Shown: positions 15,729 to 24,689 of the stretch, piece after piece
Numbering within the stretch: the stretch's first letter is position 1
Layout: every line of letters starts with the position of its first letter
Source: Clostridia bacterium
GTDB taxonomy: Bacteria; Bacillota; Clostridia; Christensenellales; Borkfalkiaceae
Assembly (NCBI GenBank): GCA_900766495.1
Contig: CAAFVM010000030.1
Location: forward strand, 1-51,506
Reading direction: 5' to 3'
Length of the DNA: 51,506 bases
The notes under the pieces: generated by a model
What the model was told of the DNA's origin: nothing
What the model saw: only the letters and a program-made list of their open reading frames with translations
Databases searched by the model: none
Translations under genes and position numbers: made by a program

Positions 15729-15768
15729 TTTGCCGTTTAAAATTCTTCATTTAACATTAAAACAACAA

Positions 15769-15811
15769 AAAACCCGCCTATATGTCGATTAACAGCACAT
15801 AGGCGGGTTTT
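15769..15811. terminator. Bidirectional terminator with conserved loop, copy 3
   Basis: A 13-bp perfect stem AAAACCCGCCTAT (15769-15781) / ATAGGCGGGTTTT (15799-15811) encloses a loop containing ATGTCGATTAAC, a variant of the conserved loop. It separates the converging MATE and thymidine kinase genes and can serve both. Confidence 0.9.
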
Positions 15812-15838
15812 ATTTTTTAATAAACCGCGGCAATTTTT

Positions 15839-16432
15839 TCACTTATTTTTGCTTTTTTCCTGTTCCTTTTTACGTTTAAGCCAGCATTTTCTGCACATGG
15901 GGACGTAGCGTGAATTGCCGCCCAAACACACCTGGTCGCCCTCGTAAACGACGTTCCCGTCGTCGTCGAGCCGCGCGTTGACGGTGGCTTTTGCTCCGCA
16001 TTTGCAAACCGATTTTATTTCGGTTATCGATTCGGCTATTTCGAAAAGCCGGCGGCTTCCGGGAAAAAGTTTGGTTTGAAAATCGGTACGAAGCCCGAAA
16101 CACAACACAGGCACGTTGTAATCAATAACTATTTGCCCAAGCTGGTCGACCTGTTCGGGCGTAAGGAACTGACACTCGTCCACTATTACCACCTGACGGT
16201 CGGGATAATCGTTTTTATAAAGCGCGTATACGTCGCAATTTTCGGGCACAATAACCGCGCGAGCTTCAAGCCCTATGCGCGAACGCAGAATGTCGGCGCC
16301 GTCGCGAGTGTCGGTAGCGGGTTTTAACAACAAAACTTTCATATCCCGCTCTTCGTAATTGAACTTGGTTATAAGCGCCTGTGCGGTTTTAGAACACCCC
16401 ATCGCGCCGAATTTGAAATATAATTTAGCCAT
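15839..16432 (-). CDS. tdk: Thymidine kinase (type II)
   Basis: This 197-residue enzyme phosphorylates thymidine with ATP for dTMP salvage. The P-loop at residues 9-16 is GAMGCSKT, in which serine replaces the usual glycine before the lysine. VVIVDECQFL near residue 80 is the Walker B/substrate region. Two cysteine pairs, CKC near 142 and CRKC near 179, form the zinc site of the lasso domain. The length is normal. The next gene upstream on the same strand is pyrimidine-nucleoside phosphorylase, so two pyrimidine salvage genes are side by side; the 190-bp gap suggests separate promoters. Confidence 0.93.
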   Translation of the reverse strand: MAKLYFKFGAMGCSKTAQALITKFNYEERDMKVLLLKPATDTRDGADILRSRIGLEARAVIVPENCDVYALYKNDYPDRQVVIVDECQFLTPEQVDQLGQIVIDYNVPVLCFGLRTDFQTKLFPGSRRLFEIAESITEIKSVCKCGAKATVNARLDDDGNVVYEGDQVCLGGNSRYVPMCRKCWLKRKKEQEKSKNK

Positions 16433-16621
16433 CTTTCTTACCTGTTATATGTTTTTCAGTCGTTTTTATACCGACGTTTGCGCATACGTCGTTTGCGTTA
16501 AGGCTATTTTTAACTCTACCGCAACGCCTGCGCATACGTTGAATATGAGCATATGTTAAACGCGAACTACGTTTCAATATAAGCGTTCGCCAATATTTTG
16601 CGAAATATAAAAATACGCGCG

Positions 16622-17923
16622 TTAATAAATTTTTTGAATGATAAGCGGGCGGTTTTTCGGCTTTTCGGCTGAAAAGAAAGTAGCGTCTTTCACGCGCTTT
16701 TCGGCAACCGAAAAATCGCTTACGACCGACGAATAAAGCGTGGCTATAACCTCGCCTTTTTTAACGTAATCGCCGCGTTTTTTATTGATGAGCATACCCG
16801 CGCTCGGATCGATTTCGTCTTCCTTTTTATTGCGCCCCGCCCCGAGAATAAGGCAGGCAATTCCGTACTCCTCGGCGTTCACCGAATGAATATATCCATC
16901 TTCGTCGCTTAAAATATCGTGCGAAAATTTGGCTTTCGGAAAGTAAGAGGTATCGTCAATCCAGCTCGGGTCGCCGCCCTGCCCCTCGACCATATCGCGG
17001 AATTTTTTAAGCGCAGAGCCGTCTTTTATAACGTTTAACACCTTTTTGCGGCAGTCTTTATAGTCGCCGAAGCCCGCAAGCGCAAGCATATTAGCCGAAA
17101 GTTCCACGCAAAGCTTGGTAAAATCGGCGGGCCCGTTGCCTTTCAGCGTGTTTATCGCCTCGATTACTTCAAGCGAGTTGCCTACCGCGCGCCCGAGAGG
17201 TTGGTCCATATCGGTTACCAGCGCGAGCATTTTGCGCCCGTCGTTCTTGCCTATATTCACCATTACGCGGGCAAGTTCGCAAGCTTTTTTGCGGCTTTTC
17301 ATAAACGAACCGCTGCCCGTTTTCACGTCGAGAACTATGCAATCATCGTCAAGCGCGAGTTTTTTGCCCATAATGCTTGAAGCGATAAGCGGAATGCTGT
17401 CTACTGTGGCGGTTACGTCGCGCAGAGCGTAAAGCTTTTTGTCGGCGGGGGCAAGCTGTCCGCTTTGCCCTATTATGGCGATGCCGCGCTCGTTCACGGT
17501 TTTTTGAAATTCGTTTATTTCAAGCGAACAATTAAAACCTTTTATCGATTCGAGTTTATCAACGGTGCCGCCGGTATGACCTAACCCGCGCCCGCTCATT
17601 TTCGCAACTTTCACGCCGAGCGCCGCAACAATCGGCATAACGGCAAGGCTGGTTTTGTCGCCCACTCCGCCGGTAGAATGCTTATCTACGCGAACCCCTT
17701 TAACATCAGAAAATCTGACTTTATCGCCCGAATCGCGCACGGCAAATGTAAGTTCAGCCGTTTCTTCGTCCGTCATTCCGTTAAACCAGATCGCCATGCA
17801 CAACGCCGCCGCCTGATAATCGGGAATATCTCCACAAGAATAACCTTCAACGAAAAAACGAATTTCTTCACGCGTCAGTTCTTTTCCGGTTTTCTTTTTT
17901 TCGATAATGTCGTAAATTCTCAT
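16622..17923 (-). CDS. pdp: Pyrimidine-nucleoside (thymidine/uridine) phosphorylase
   Basis: This 433-residue enzyme cleaves thymidine, deoxyuridine or uridine with phosphate to base and (deoxy)ribose 1-phosphate. The signature SGRGLGHTGGTVDKLESI lies near residue 109. The phosphate site is KHSTGGVGDKTSLAVMP near residue 82, and the C-terminal domain has the expected barrel. The length matches Pdp/DeoA. It supports nucleoside salvage with the adjacent thymidine kinase. The start codon at 17923 lies 41 bp downstream of a conserved-loop element. Confidence 0.95.
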   Translation of the reverse strand: MRIYDIIEKKKTGKELTREEIRFFVEGYSCGDIPDYQAAALCMAIWFNGMTDEETAELTFAVRDSGDKVRFSDVKGVRVDKHSTGGVGDKTSLAVMPIVAALGVKVAKMSGRGLGHTGGTVDKLESIKGFNCSLEINEFQKTVNERGIAIIGQSGQLAPADKKLYALRDVTATVDSIPLIASSIMGKKLALDDDCIVLDVKTGSGSFMKSRKKACELARVMVNIGKNDGRKMLALVTDMDQPLGRAVGNSLEVIEAINTLKGNGPADFTKLCVELSANMLALAGFGDYKDCRKKVLNVIKDGSALKKFRDMVEGQGGDPSWIDDTSYFPKAKFSHDILSDEDGYIHSVNAEEYGIACLILGAGRNKKEDEIDPSAGMLINKKRGDYVKKGEVIATLYSSVVSDFSVAEKRVKDATFFSAEKPKNRPLIIQKIY

Positions 17924-17964
17924 TTTCCCCGCTTTTACCTCCGGATATATTTTGCAATTTTTAA

Positions 17965-17998
17965 AAAAGTGCCGCTATAAGTCCGTTAACGGCATTTT
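17965..17998. repeat. Conserved-loop hairpin element, copy 4
   Basis: AAAAGTGCCG pairs with CGGCATTTT around CTATAAGTCCGTTAA. It sits between the ATP-grasp gene (stop at 18006) and the phosphorylase start, both leftward, so it can act as terminator of the ATP-grasp gene. Confidence 0.75.
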
Positions 17999-18005
17999 CG
18001 ATATT

Positions 18006-18881
18006 TTATATATCGGCTTTTGCCATAATTTTGTTTACAATATAATCAATAATATAATCGGCAAGATTAACGCCCGTCGCGTTTAACGCCGAACGGAAAT
18101 GCGGATTTGAATTTACTTCGCAAACCACAGGCGAATCTTCCCCGAACATAACGTCTACTCCGGCAAAATCCGTACCGAGCGCTTTGCATGCGCATAAAGC
18201 CGCCTCGTCGATTTCGGCATTTGCTTCAAACAAAAATGCTTCTCCGCCGCCTGATACGTTAGAACGAAAATCGTTTTTATTCACGCGAAGCATTCGGCAC
18301 ACGACTTTATCGCCCACGACGTAAACGCGGACGTCGCGCCCACAGGAATTTTTTATGAATTCCTGAACCAAAAACGGCTTAAATCCTATTTTTTCAACGA
18401 CGTTTTTCAATTCCGCCCTGTTTTTTACGAGATAAACCTGCTTACCGAACGAACCGAAAGCTTCTTTTACTATTAACGGAAAACCGAACAAATCTTCGGT
18501 TTTATCCAAAAAAACGTCGCTTATCGTCATTCCCTCGAAGATTTTTGGGGCGATTAGCGTTTCCGGCATTTTCACCTTGCCCGAAAGAACCTCGGCAGTA
18601 AGCGTTTTATCGTCGCACAGCTCGATTGCCCTTGCGGAATTAAAAACTCTTATTCCTTTTTTTTCAATTCTTCTTGCAAGCGATAAATCTTTATCCCAAA
18701 ACAACACAAAATCGGGTGCCGGTAAAAACGGCGAATCGTCGCCGAGATAGGAAGAAAGTTCAACCGTATTTTTTATTAAAAGTTTTATGTTCTTTTTTTC
18801 GGCGGCAACAGTTAAAAGCGAGTAAATGTCGCTGAACTTTTCGCTTGAAAAAAATCCGTTTATAATAAGCCAACCGTTCAT
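18006..18881 (-). CDS. RimK-like ATP-grasp ligase
   Basis: This 291-residue protein has a RimK/lysX-type ATP-grasp fold. The pre-ATP-grasp region (1-90) is followed by the ATP-binding KEAFGSFGKQVYLV near residue 138 and the adenine-contacting stretch PFLVQEFIKNSCGRDVRVYV near 170. The metal-binding strand VVCEVNSNPHFRS lies near 258. These enzymes join a carboxylate to an amine through an acyl-phosphate. The substrate cannot be named from sequence; related proteins act in amino acid tagging or peptide ligation. No clear operon partner is adjacent: upstream lies a long repeat island. Confidence 0.85.
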   Translation of the reverse strand: MNGWLIINGFFSSEKFSDIYSLLTVAAEKKNIKLLIKNTVELSSYLGDDSPFLPAPDFVLFWDKDLSLARRIEKKGIRVFNSARAIELCDDKTLTAEVLSGKVKMPETLIAPKIFEGMTISDVFLDKTEDLFGFPLIVKEAFGSFGKQVYLVKNRAELKNVVEKIGFKPFLVQEFIKNSCGRDVRVYVVGDKVVCRMLRVNKNDFRSNVSGGGEAFLFEANAEIDEAALCACKALGTDFAGVDVMFGEDSPVVCEVNSNPHFRSALNATGVNLADYIIDYIVNKIMAKADI

Positions 18882-18894
18882 TTTTTTTCTTCTT

Positions 18895-19386
18895 CCCCGC
18901 GACGGGGTGTTTTTATTTGTTTAAGTATTGCGCCGCGAGGGCTAAGTAATATTTTTTTCTTACCGACGTTTTTTCTTCTTCCCCGCGACAAAGTGTTTTT
19001 ATTTGTTTAAGTATTGCGCCGCGAGGGTTAAGTTTTTTTCTAATTCCCCGCGGCAGGGTGTTTTCTGTTATTTAGGTATTGTGCCGCGAAGGTTAAGTTT
19101 TTTCTTCTTTCCCGCGTTCAGAATGACGGCATTGCGGTAGTCAAGCCGCCGCGTTCGTTTCCACGAGATTCCTCGACTTCGCTCGGAATGACAGGGGTGT
19201 AGTGTGCGTAACGCTTTGTTCTAAATGACGGACGTTGGAAAAACGGTTTATTTGTAATACCAGACAGCGGGCTACCGATGGTCGCCTCTACAATAAAAAT
19301 AAGGCTATAAGTCTATTATCAATGTTTTCACAAAAATTCTCTGTCATGTTGAGCAAGCGAAGCACGTCGAAACATCTCGCGGAAGC
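18895..19386. repeat. Repeat island 1: three tandem-like copies of repeat R1, then R2 and R3 units
   Basis: Three copies of a ~52-bp unit lie at 18895-18946, 18981-19032 and 19046-19097. Each starts CCCCGCGACGGGGTG, contains TTTGTTTAAGTATTG and ends CGCCGCGAGGGTTAAG. An R2 unit (reverse of CATTCCGAGCGAAGCCGAGG) is at 19152-19194. An R3 unit (reverse of GAGATGTTTCGAC and GCTCAACATGACAGAG) is at 19339-19386. A degenerate conserved-loop core (GGCTATAAGTCTATTATC) is at 19301-19328. No gene is seen in the 650 bp between the ATP-grasp and phosphatase genes. Confidence 0.85.
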
Positions 19387-19471
19387 GTGATTGATTACGG
19401 CTCTACTTTGTATAAAGTGAAACACTATTTTCTCCTCTACGTAAGGCTATTTCATCTTGCAAAAAGCGCTT

Positions 19472-19506
19472 AAAAGTGCCGTTAATCGACATATGGCGAG
19501 GCTTTT
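19472..19506. repeat. Conserved-loop element, copy 5
   Basis: AAAAGTGCC, then GTTAATCGACATATGGC and AGGCTTTT (core in reverse orientation). It lies just downstream of the leftward phosphatase gene and could terminate the hydrogenase operon, although the stem is weak. Confidence 0.6.
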
Positions 19507-19529
19507 TGTTTAACAAAAGCAAAAAACAA

Positions 19530-20702
19530 TTAAAAATAACTAACCTTAATGCGCTTACCCATTTTTCTTAAACAATCGGAAAGCTGTTCAACAAGGTTCA
19601 TTTTTATGCTGAAATTTATAGGCAAATCGGGGTTTTGATGCGCGGGATTTATCGCCCTGCCCACGAAGAAATTTATATCGGTGGCCTCTTCGAACAAAAG
19701 CCTGCAGATAAGCGAAGCGCCGTCGTGACCGAATCCCCATTTTTCGTATAATTTGTTATCGCCCAAAGAATCTTTTGCGTATTCAACAACTTTATTCATA
19801 GTTATAACGCCTTCCGTAACCAGATCAACGCCCTCTATTTCGGCAATAGGAGGAACGTCGCTCCGCTCGAAATTCAAGCTTGCTTTTAGCGGTTTATCAA
19901 GATATTTAGCCGCAAGCGACGAGGTTGTTCCGCCGCAGACAATATGTTTTCCCTCTTTCGAGAAAAACAGCGACATCATACGGTTAACGTCGTCGCGATT
20001 AGACGGCGGGCCGAACAAAATATTCATAGGCTCGCGCCGCCTTATTCTTATAACGCACGACGTGGCGTCGTCGCCGGGCTTACCGCCGTAAAGTTTATTG
20101 CACTCGTCGATAAGAATGGTGGAAAGTGTTTTCGCGGTATATCCCACCGGCGCGATAGATTCCATAAACGATATAATATCTTCGCGTTTCCACCCGAAAT
20201 TATACACAAGCCCTATCCCGGCATGAGGGCAACCGTCGCTCATTGCAATGAATAAATCGCCCTCTTCAAGCGAAATTTGCGATTTAAAAATCTTTTTGTT
20301 ACCCACGTTCATTTCGGTTTTCGGGTAATCGTAATTTTTTCCGTCGCGCAACATTATAACAAGCGGATTGTCGTACTGAATAATTTCGATATGCTCGTTA
20401 TTCACAAGATGCATTATCGTAAAAGTGGAATAGGCAACCCCGCGAACCGAACAAATCGGCAAAGTTTGAGCAATAGTCGCAACGCAATCTTCAAGTTTAA
20501 GCCCTTCAGCCATCATTGTAGAAATGATTTTGCTTGTTAAAGTTGATAAAATACTCGCTTTAACGCCGCTGCCAAGCCCGTCGGCAAGCACTACTACGGT
20601 AGAATTTTCGCCCTGTTCAACCACGTCTATATGGTCGCCGCACAGCTGTTCGCCTATATGATTGATGCTTTTGTAACCTATATCGGCGCACAAATCATTC
20701 AT
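19530..20702 (-). CDS. SpoIIE/PP2C-type protein phosphatase of the sensory hydrogenase operon
   Basis: The 390-residue protein has an N-terminal PP2C/SpoIIE-like phosphatase domain (about 1-215). Metal-binding aspartates are seen in VVLADGLGSGVKAS near residue 36 and FIAMSDGCPHAGIG near 150, and KPGDDATSCVIRI near 202 closes the domain. The C-terminal ~165 residues form a second domain I do not recognise (GGTTSSLAAKYL, GFGHDGASLICRLLF). Its ATG overlaps the end of the hydrogenase gene by 8 bp, so translation is coupled. Phosphatases of this type in hydrogenase operons are thought to pass on the signal of a sensory [FeFe] hydrogenase. The target protein is unknown. Confidence 0.88.
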   Translation of the reverse strand: MNDLCADIGYKSINHIGEQLCGDHIDVVEQGENSTVVVLADGLGSGVKASILSTLTSKIISTMMAEGLKLEDCVATIAQTLPICSVRGVAYSTFTIMHLVNNEHIEIIQYDNPLVIMLRDGKNYDYPKTEMNVGNKKIFKSQISLEEGDLFIAMSDGCPHAGIGLVYNFGWKREDIISFMESIAPVGYTAKTLSTILIDECNKLYGGKPGDDATSCVIRIRRREPMNILFGPPSNRDDVNRMMSLFFSKEGKHIVCGGTTSSLAAKYLDKPLKASLNFERSDVPPIAEIEGVDLVTEGVITMNKVVEYAKDSLGDNKLYEKWGFGHDGASLICRLLFEEATDINFFVGRAINPAHQNPDLPINFSIKMNLVEQLSDCLRKMGKRIKVSYF

Positions 20703-22371
20703 CTTTTATGCTCTCCTTTAATTTGGTAAGCGCAATTTTGGTTTCAGCCGCGGTTTCGCCCAAAAGCGAAGCTATTTCCTGCACTATTCGCATTTGTTTA
20801 TCTACAACTTTATCGGCAATTTCAACGGTCTGGCGGGTTATGCTCTCTTTCTTCTCGCGCTCGGTTTCCTCGTCGGTAACGTCGGTCATAATGCCCACAA
20901 GCAAGTGATATGTAGCGTCGTAAACAATAGTAAGTTCTATATATTTTTTATATTCGGCAAGATAAACCCTGTTTGCACGGAGCGCGCGCTTGGTTTCAAG
21001 CACTTTCATAAACGGCGACGGGTCGAGTATGCGCACCACCTGGTCGCCCAAAACGTCGGAAGCCGAACGAATATTCATTATTTTGCGCGCCGCGCCGTTG
21101 ATTTGCTGAACTTCGAGCGATTCGTTAAGCACTATTAGCCCGTTAGGCGTGTTGTTGGTTATGCAGTCGGAAAAACTTTCGGCTTTTTCTTTTAAAAACG
21201 GCAGACACATTGAAATTTCTGCCTTGCCCTGATATATGGCAATCGCCTTTTCGCGGCAGGTATTATACCCGCACGAACCGCAGTTAAGGCAATCTTCGGG
21301 CTTGGTTTTGCCCATTTGTTTTAAAATTTCGTTAATTTCGTCCTCGGTAGGCATATTGCCGCGCAAAACTATGGGTTCTATACGCTTGCGCAAATCTTTT
21401 GAAGCGGGCTGCTCTACCGCAAAATCTTTTTTGCCCGCATACGCCGAAACCGAAATGTAATCTTCTACGGGCGAGCGGTGATATTTTTCCATAACCGGTC
21501 CGCCTATGCAACTGCCCACGCAAGCCGACATTTCTATAAAGCATTTATGTATTTTTCCGCTTTGAACGTCGCGAAGCGCGGCTATGCAGTTTTCAACGCC
21601 GTCCACCGCCATATACGTGTAGTTTTCGGGCGCGTTTTTCATAGTTTTTAAAATGCCGCCGGTGGTGGGAAAAAAGCGCGCGCGGCTTTCTTCGTAATCG
21701 TCCAAATCGGGTTCAAGTTCAACGCCGCTTTCTTCAAGCCATTTGGTAAGCTCTTCATAGGTAAGCACCGCGTCGACTATGCCCTCGTAATATTGCGCCT
21801 CGTCCTTTTTAGCCACACACGGACCTATAAACACGGTTTTCGCCTTGGGATTGTTACGTTTTATAAGTTCGCAATGCGCCTGCATGGGCGATAAAACGTC
21901 GGCAAGATACGGCAATAAATCGGGGAAATATTTCTGCACAAGCAGGTTCACCGAATGGCAGCACGACGAAATAATCACGTCGGTATCGCAATCGGCAAGC
22001 ATGCGCTCGTATTCGTTTTTAACAATAGTCGCCCCTATTGCGGTTTCTTCGGCGTCGGCAAAGCCGAGCTTTTTAAGGGCTTTTTTCATACCGTTAATGC
22101 CCACGCCCGCATAGTTCGCAATGAACGACGGCGCAAGGCTGGCAATAACAGGCTCGCCCGATTGCATAAGAACTTTAACCTTTTCGGTTTCGTCAACAAT
22201 CTGCTTTGCGTTCTGCGGACAAACGACAAAACAATGTCCGCACAAAATGCACTCGTTGCCTATAATGTGCGCCTGCTCGCCCGAAAACCTTATAGATTTT
22301 ACCGGGCAATGCCTTATGCACTTATAACAGTTTTTGCAGTTAGATTTTTTTAAAGTAAGACAATCGGTCAT
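20695..22371 (-). CDS. Sensory (group C-like) [FeFe] hydrogenase with PAS domain
   Basis: The 558-residue protein begins with two [4Fe-4S] motifs (CKNCYKCIRHCP near residue 12 and CILCGHCFVVCP near 41). H-cluster motifs follow in variant form: SSCCHSVN near 134, GPCVAKKDE near 184 and EMSACVGSCIGG near 277. All four cluster cysteines are present. A further cluster-binding segment CLNCGSCGYNTC lies near 360, then a PAS domain (about 400-510, TPNGLIVLNESLEVQQING) and a C-terminal helix. Catalytic hydrogenases have TSCCPxW in the first motif; SCCHSVN plus the PAS domain fits sensory group C enzymes. It probably senses H2 or redox state and signals to the phosphatase encoded by the overlapping next gene. 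It needs HydEFG maturases, which are not in the window. Confidence 0.9.
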   Translation of the reverse strand: MTDCLTLKKSNCKNCYKCIRHCPVKSIRFSGEQAHIIGNECILCGHCFVVCPQNAKQIVDETEKVKVLMQSGEPVIASLAPSFIANYAGVGINGMKKALKKLGFADAEETAIGATIVKNEYERMLADCDTDVIISSCCHSVNLLVQKYFPDLLPYLADVLSPMQAHCELIKRNNPKAKTVFIGPCVAKKDEAQYYEGIVDAVLTYEELTKWLEESGVELEPDLDDYEESRARFFPTTGGILKTMKNAPENYTYMAVDGVENCIAALRDVQSGKIHKCFIEMSACVGSCIGGPVMEKYHRSPVEDYISVSAYAGKKDFAVEQPASKDLRKRIEPIVLRGNMPTEDEINEILKQMGKTKPEDCLNCGSCGYNTCREKAIAIYQGKAEISMCLPFLKEKAESFSDCITNNTPNGLIVLNESLEVQQINGAARKIMNIRSASDVLGDQVVRILDPSPFMKVLETKRALRANRVYLAEYKKYIELTIVYDATYHLLVGIMTDVTDEETEREKKESITRQTVEIADKVVDKQMRIVQEIASLLGETAAETKIALTKLKESIKDE

Positions 22372-22609
22372 AATTCTCCCCTATAGCCCGAAATTATGCG
22401 GCGACGTTTGTTCTTTAAGCTTCTCGCGCATAATAACGGCAACCTTTTTACTTATTTTTGCTTTTTACTTTTCTTTTTATTTTTACTTTTTTTTTGTTTT
22501 TTAGGCTTTTGGGCTTAATCTTTTAGGTCTTTAGCGATTTTAAAGCGGATATTTTACGGCGGTTAAAAATAGAATACTCCGCAATAAAATACGCCCCGCT
22601 ATCGCAAAA

Positions 22610-22873
22610 TCAGCCTTTAAATTTATTTACGAGCGACATTATTTTGTCGTTCCAGAATTCTTTATAATTTTCTTTATTTATTCCGGGGTAAACCTCGTCG
22701 TTTACCGTTACGGTCACTCCGCGAGGGTTGCACTTGCCAGCGCAAAAACCGCCCATAAGAATTACTTCGCCGTCGAGCGAGTTTTCGTCAACCGATTTTT
22801 GAAGCATATCTACAATTTCGGGCGCGCCGCGCAAATGGCATGAACTGCCCACGCAAACCTGAACGATTACCAT
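22610..22873 (-). CDS. [2Fe-2S] thioredoxin-like ferredoxin (NuoE-like), second copy
   Basis: This 87-residue thioredoxin-fold [2Fe-2S] protein has the cysteine pattern of the NuoE/HndA C-terminal domain: CVGSSCHLRG near residue 7, and GGFCAGKCNPRG near 41. It likely carries electrons to or from the hydrogenase in this operon. It lies 62 bp downstream of its paralogue and 239 bp upstream of the hydrogenase gene, all leftward. The two copies share the layout CxGSSCHxxG and FCxGxC but differ widely elsewhere, so the duplication is old. Confidence 0.88.
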   Translation of the reverse strand: MVIVQVCVGSSCHLRGAPEIVDMLQKSVDENSLDGEVILMGGFCAGKCNPRGVTVTVNDEVYPGINKENYKEFWNDKIMSLVNKFKG

Positions 22874-22934
22874 TAATTATTCCTCTTCTTTTAGTTTGTT
22901 TCGGTTTTGTGCCTGCTAAAAATGCGGCAAAACG

Positions 22935-23198
22935 TTAAAGAGCCACTTTTTCGGGCGATATTTTGCTTAACACCTGAGCGTTGAAAAATACGTCTACCGT
23001 TTCGGGCGAAAGCGAGAAAAACTCGTCGTTTACCGTTACGCAAACGCCCTCTTGACATCTGCCCATACAAAAGGTGCCGTCAAGCTCAACTTTGTCGCCA
23101 ACGTCGTTTGCGGCAATTAAATATTGCAGCCGTTCTACGACCTGCCGCGACCCTTTGATATGACACGAACTTCCGATACATATCGTTACCTTAACCAT
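22935..23198 (-). CDS. [2Fe-2S] thioredoxin-like ferredoxin (NuoE-like), first copy
   Basis: The product is 87 residues if it starts at the ATG at 23198 (MVKVTICIGSSCHIKG). This start has GAGGAAAAAAAG just before it; the longer frame from 23249 would add 17 lysine-rich residues unlike the family. Cluster cysteines lie in CIGSSCHIKG and GTFCMGRCQEGVC. It is the first gene of the apparent four-gene hydrogenase operon. Together with the second copy it forms a pair of small electron carriers like those seen beside sensory and electron-bifurcating [FeFe] hydrogenases. Confidence 0.88.
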   Translation of the reverse strand: MVKVTICIGSSCHIKGSRQVVERLQYLIAANDVGDKVELDGTFCMGRCQEGVCVTVNDEFFSLSPETVDVFFNAQVLSKISPEKVAL

Positions 23199-23238
23199 CT
23201 TTTTTTCCTCTTCATATATATTTTTTATTTTTCTTTTT

Positions 23239-23643
23239 CCCCGCGACAAGTGTTACTGTCGGTTAAGTATTCCTCCGCGAGGGTAAAATTGTGCCGTTAT
23301 TTCCAAAACGCTTCCGCGAGATGTTTCGGCAAGCTCAACATGACAGAGAACTTTTTGGCTTTATGTTGTTAATCAACCTATACGATAGTTTTCTGTTGTA
23401 GGGGCGACCACTGGTCGCCCGCTATTGTTTGAATACCGAATACCTACGGTCATTCGAATGGGCGTTTTCATTACTCCCCCTCTGTCATTCCGAGCGAAGC
23501 GTTTTTCCCACTATCATTCCGTACGATGCGTTTTCATTACTCTACTCTGTCATTCCGAGCGAAGCCGAGGAATCTCGTGGAAACGAACGCGGAGGCTTGA
23601 TTACCGCTACACCGTCATTCTGAACGCATGCGAAGAATCCCAA
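23239..23643. repeat. Repeat island 2: R1, R3, R2 and related units
   Basis: R1 is at 23239-23286, R3 at 23309-23349, a partial R2 at 23481-23501, a full R2 at 23547-23590 and a diverged R2-like unit at 23612-23643. A stretch at about 23364-23425 (TCAACCTATACGATAG, GGTCGCCCGCTAT) matches another in island 3 and, inverted, in island 1. No gene is seen between the ferredoxin operon and the glycosyltransferase stop codon at 23651. Confidence 0.85.
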
Positions 23644-23650
23644 GCAACGC

Positions 23651-24472
23651 TTACTTTTCGTCTTTATAATCGTCGTAATATTTTTGCAAAACGCCGCGGT
23701 AGGAACTTTTCCACGGCTTGTTTTTGCCCAAATAATGCAAAATAACCGCGTTTTCTTCAATCCAATCGGCGTCGATTTTCTCGCCGCGGTCGATACGCGT
23801 ATTTTCAATTCTTATGCGCCTGTCGGAAAGATTAAACTTGCGGGTATCGGCAAGTTTTATTTTATCGCCGAAAAATTTATAAATAATGTCCTGGTCGTAA
23901 AGAATCATTTTGCGCTTGTTTTTAAGCGTGAACTGTTTAATTTCTTCAACGTTTAAAACCTTTCTTAATTCTTTAACGTTCATAACCACAACGCCGGTGT
24001 TAAGGTAAACAAAATCTTTGTCTACCCCAAGCCTTAAAGCGTTCATATAGCGCAGAAAATTGCGGATTTGCGTACAACCTATGTAATAATTCCCGCAAAA
24101 ATCCTGCATATAAATAAGGTCTATATCGCCGCGAACAATCGTGTCGCAGTCTAAATATAAAAGCCTGTCGATGTCGTCGTCAATTAAAATGGGCGCAAAA
24201 ATTCTGTAATAAATGGCAACGGGATAGCGTTTTACCGTGGGAAAACCCTCGAACTCTCCGTCGTCCATTTTTATTATTTTAAACGCGCACGATTTTTCGA
24301 ATTCTTTTTTAAGTAAGGCAAGGTCGTCGTCTTCAATATCGGCGCTCATTATATATGCGTTAAAAAACTTATTCGCATTGCTTAAAATAAGCGAGCGTAA
24401 AGTTACTCTCATATGGCAAATGTAGCCTTTATCTATGGTAAAAAGCACGTTGCGCACGGCGTTTGCGTTCAT
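23651..24472 (-). CDS. Family 8 glycosyltransferase
   Basis: The 273-residue GT-A fold enzyme has the GT8 start (VLFTIDKGYICHMRVTLRSL) and the metal-binding DxD in LLYLDCDTIVRGD near residue 95. The C-terminal GT8 motif ILHYLGKNKPW lies near 250. GT8 enzymes move glucose or galactose from UDP- or other nucleotide sugars onto glycans, often cell-surface polymers. No other glycan genes are next to it, so acceptor and product remain open. Its 3' end runs into repeat island 2: the last codons lie only a few bases from a diverged R2 unit. Confidence 0.92.
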   Translation of the reverse strand: MNANAVRNVLFTIDKGYICHMRVTLRSLILSNANKFFNAYIMSADIEDDDLALLKKEFEKSCAFKIIKMDDGEFEGFPTVKRYPVAIYYRIFAPILIDDDIDRLLYLDCDTIVRGDIDLIYMQDFCGNYYIGCTQIRNFLRYMNALRLGVDKDFVYLNTGVVVMNVKELRKVLNVEEIKQFTLKNKRKMILYDQDIIYKFFGDKIKLADTRKFNLSDRRIRIENTRIDRGEKIDADWIEENAVILHYLGKNKPWKSSYRGVLQKYYDDYKDEK

Positions 24473-24640
24473 TTTATCACCTAAAAAAACTTTGCTTTAC
24501 CCAAACAGGCGGGGCGCAAAAGTTTATTCTTTCTATTTTAAATATATTGTATCATATTAAACGTTTTTCGTCAAGGCGTAAATAAAAAAAATGCGCACTA
24601 TCTCGGTTTTTATATCGAATTTATTATCTACATAATTTAT

Positions 24641-24670
24641 AAAACTCGAATTTTTTACAAGTCGAGTTTT
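24641..24670. terminator. Hairpin between the GT8 gene and the 6S-like RNA
   Basis: AAAACTCGA pairs with TCGAGTTTT, followed by T's. It lies between divergent units, where no obvious transcript needs ending; it may insulate them. Confidence 0.5.
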
Positions 24671-24689
24671 TTTATATAAGTAAAACTGC

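Noticed and set aside
18895..19097. CRISPR-like array in the R1 triplet
   Set aside because: Only three diverged units with unequal spacers of 34 and 13 bp; the same unit recurs singly elsewhere.
22935..23249. 104-codon version of the first [2Fe-2S] protein
   Set aside because: The upstream 17 codons are lysine-rich and overlap the RBS region of the better start at 23198.
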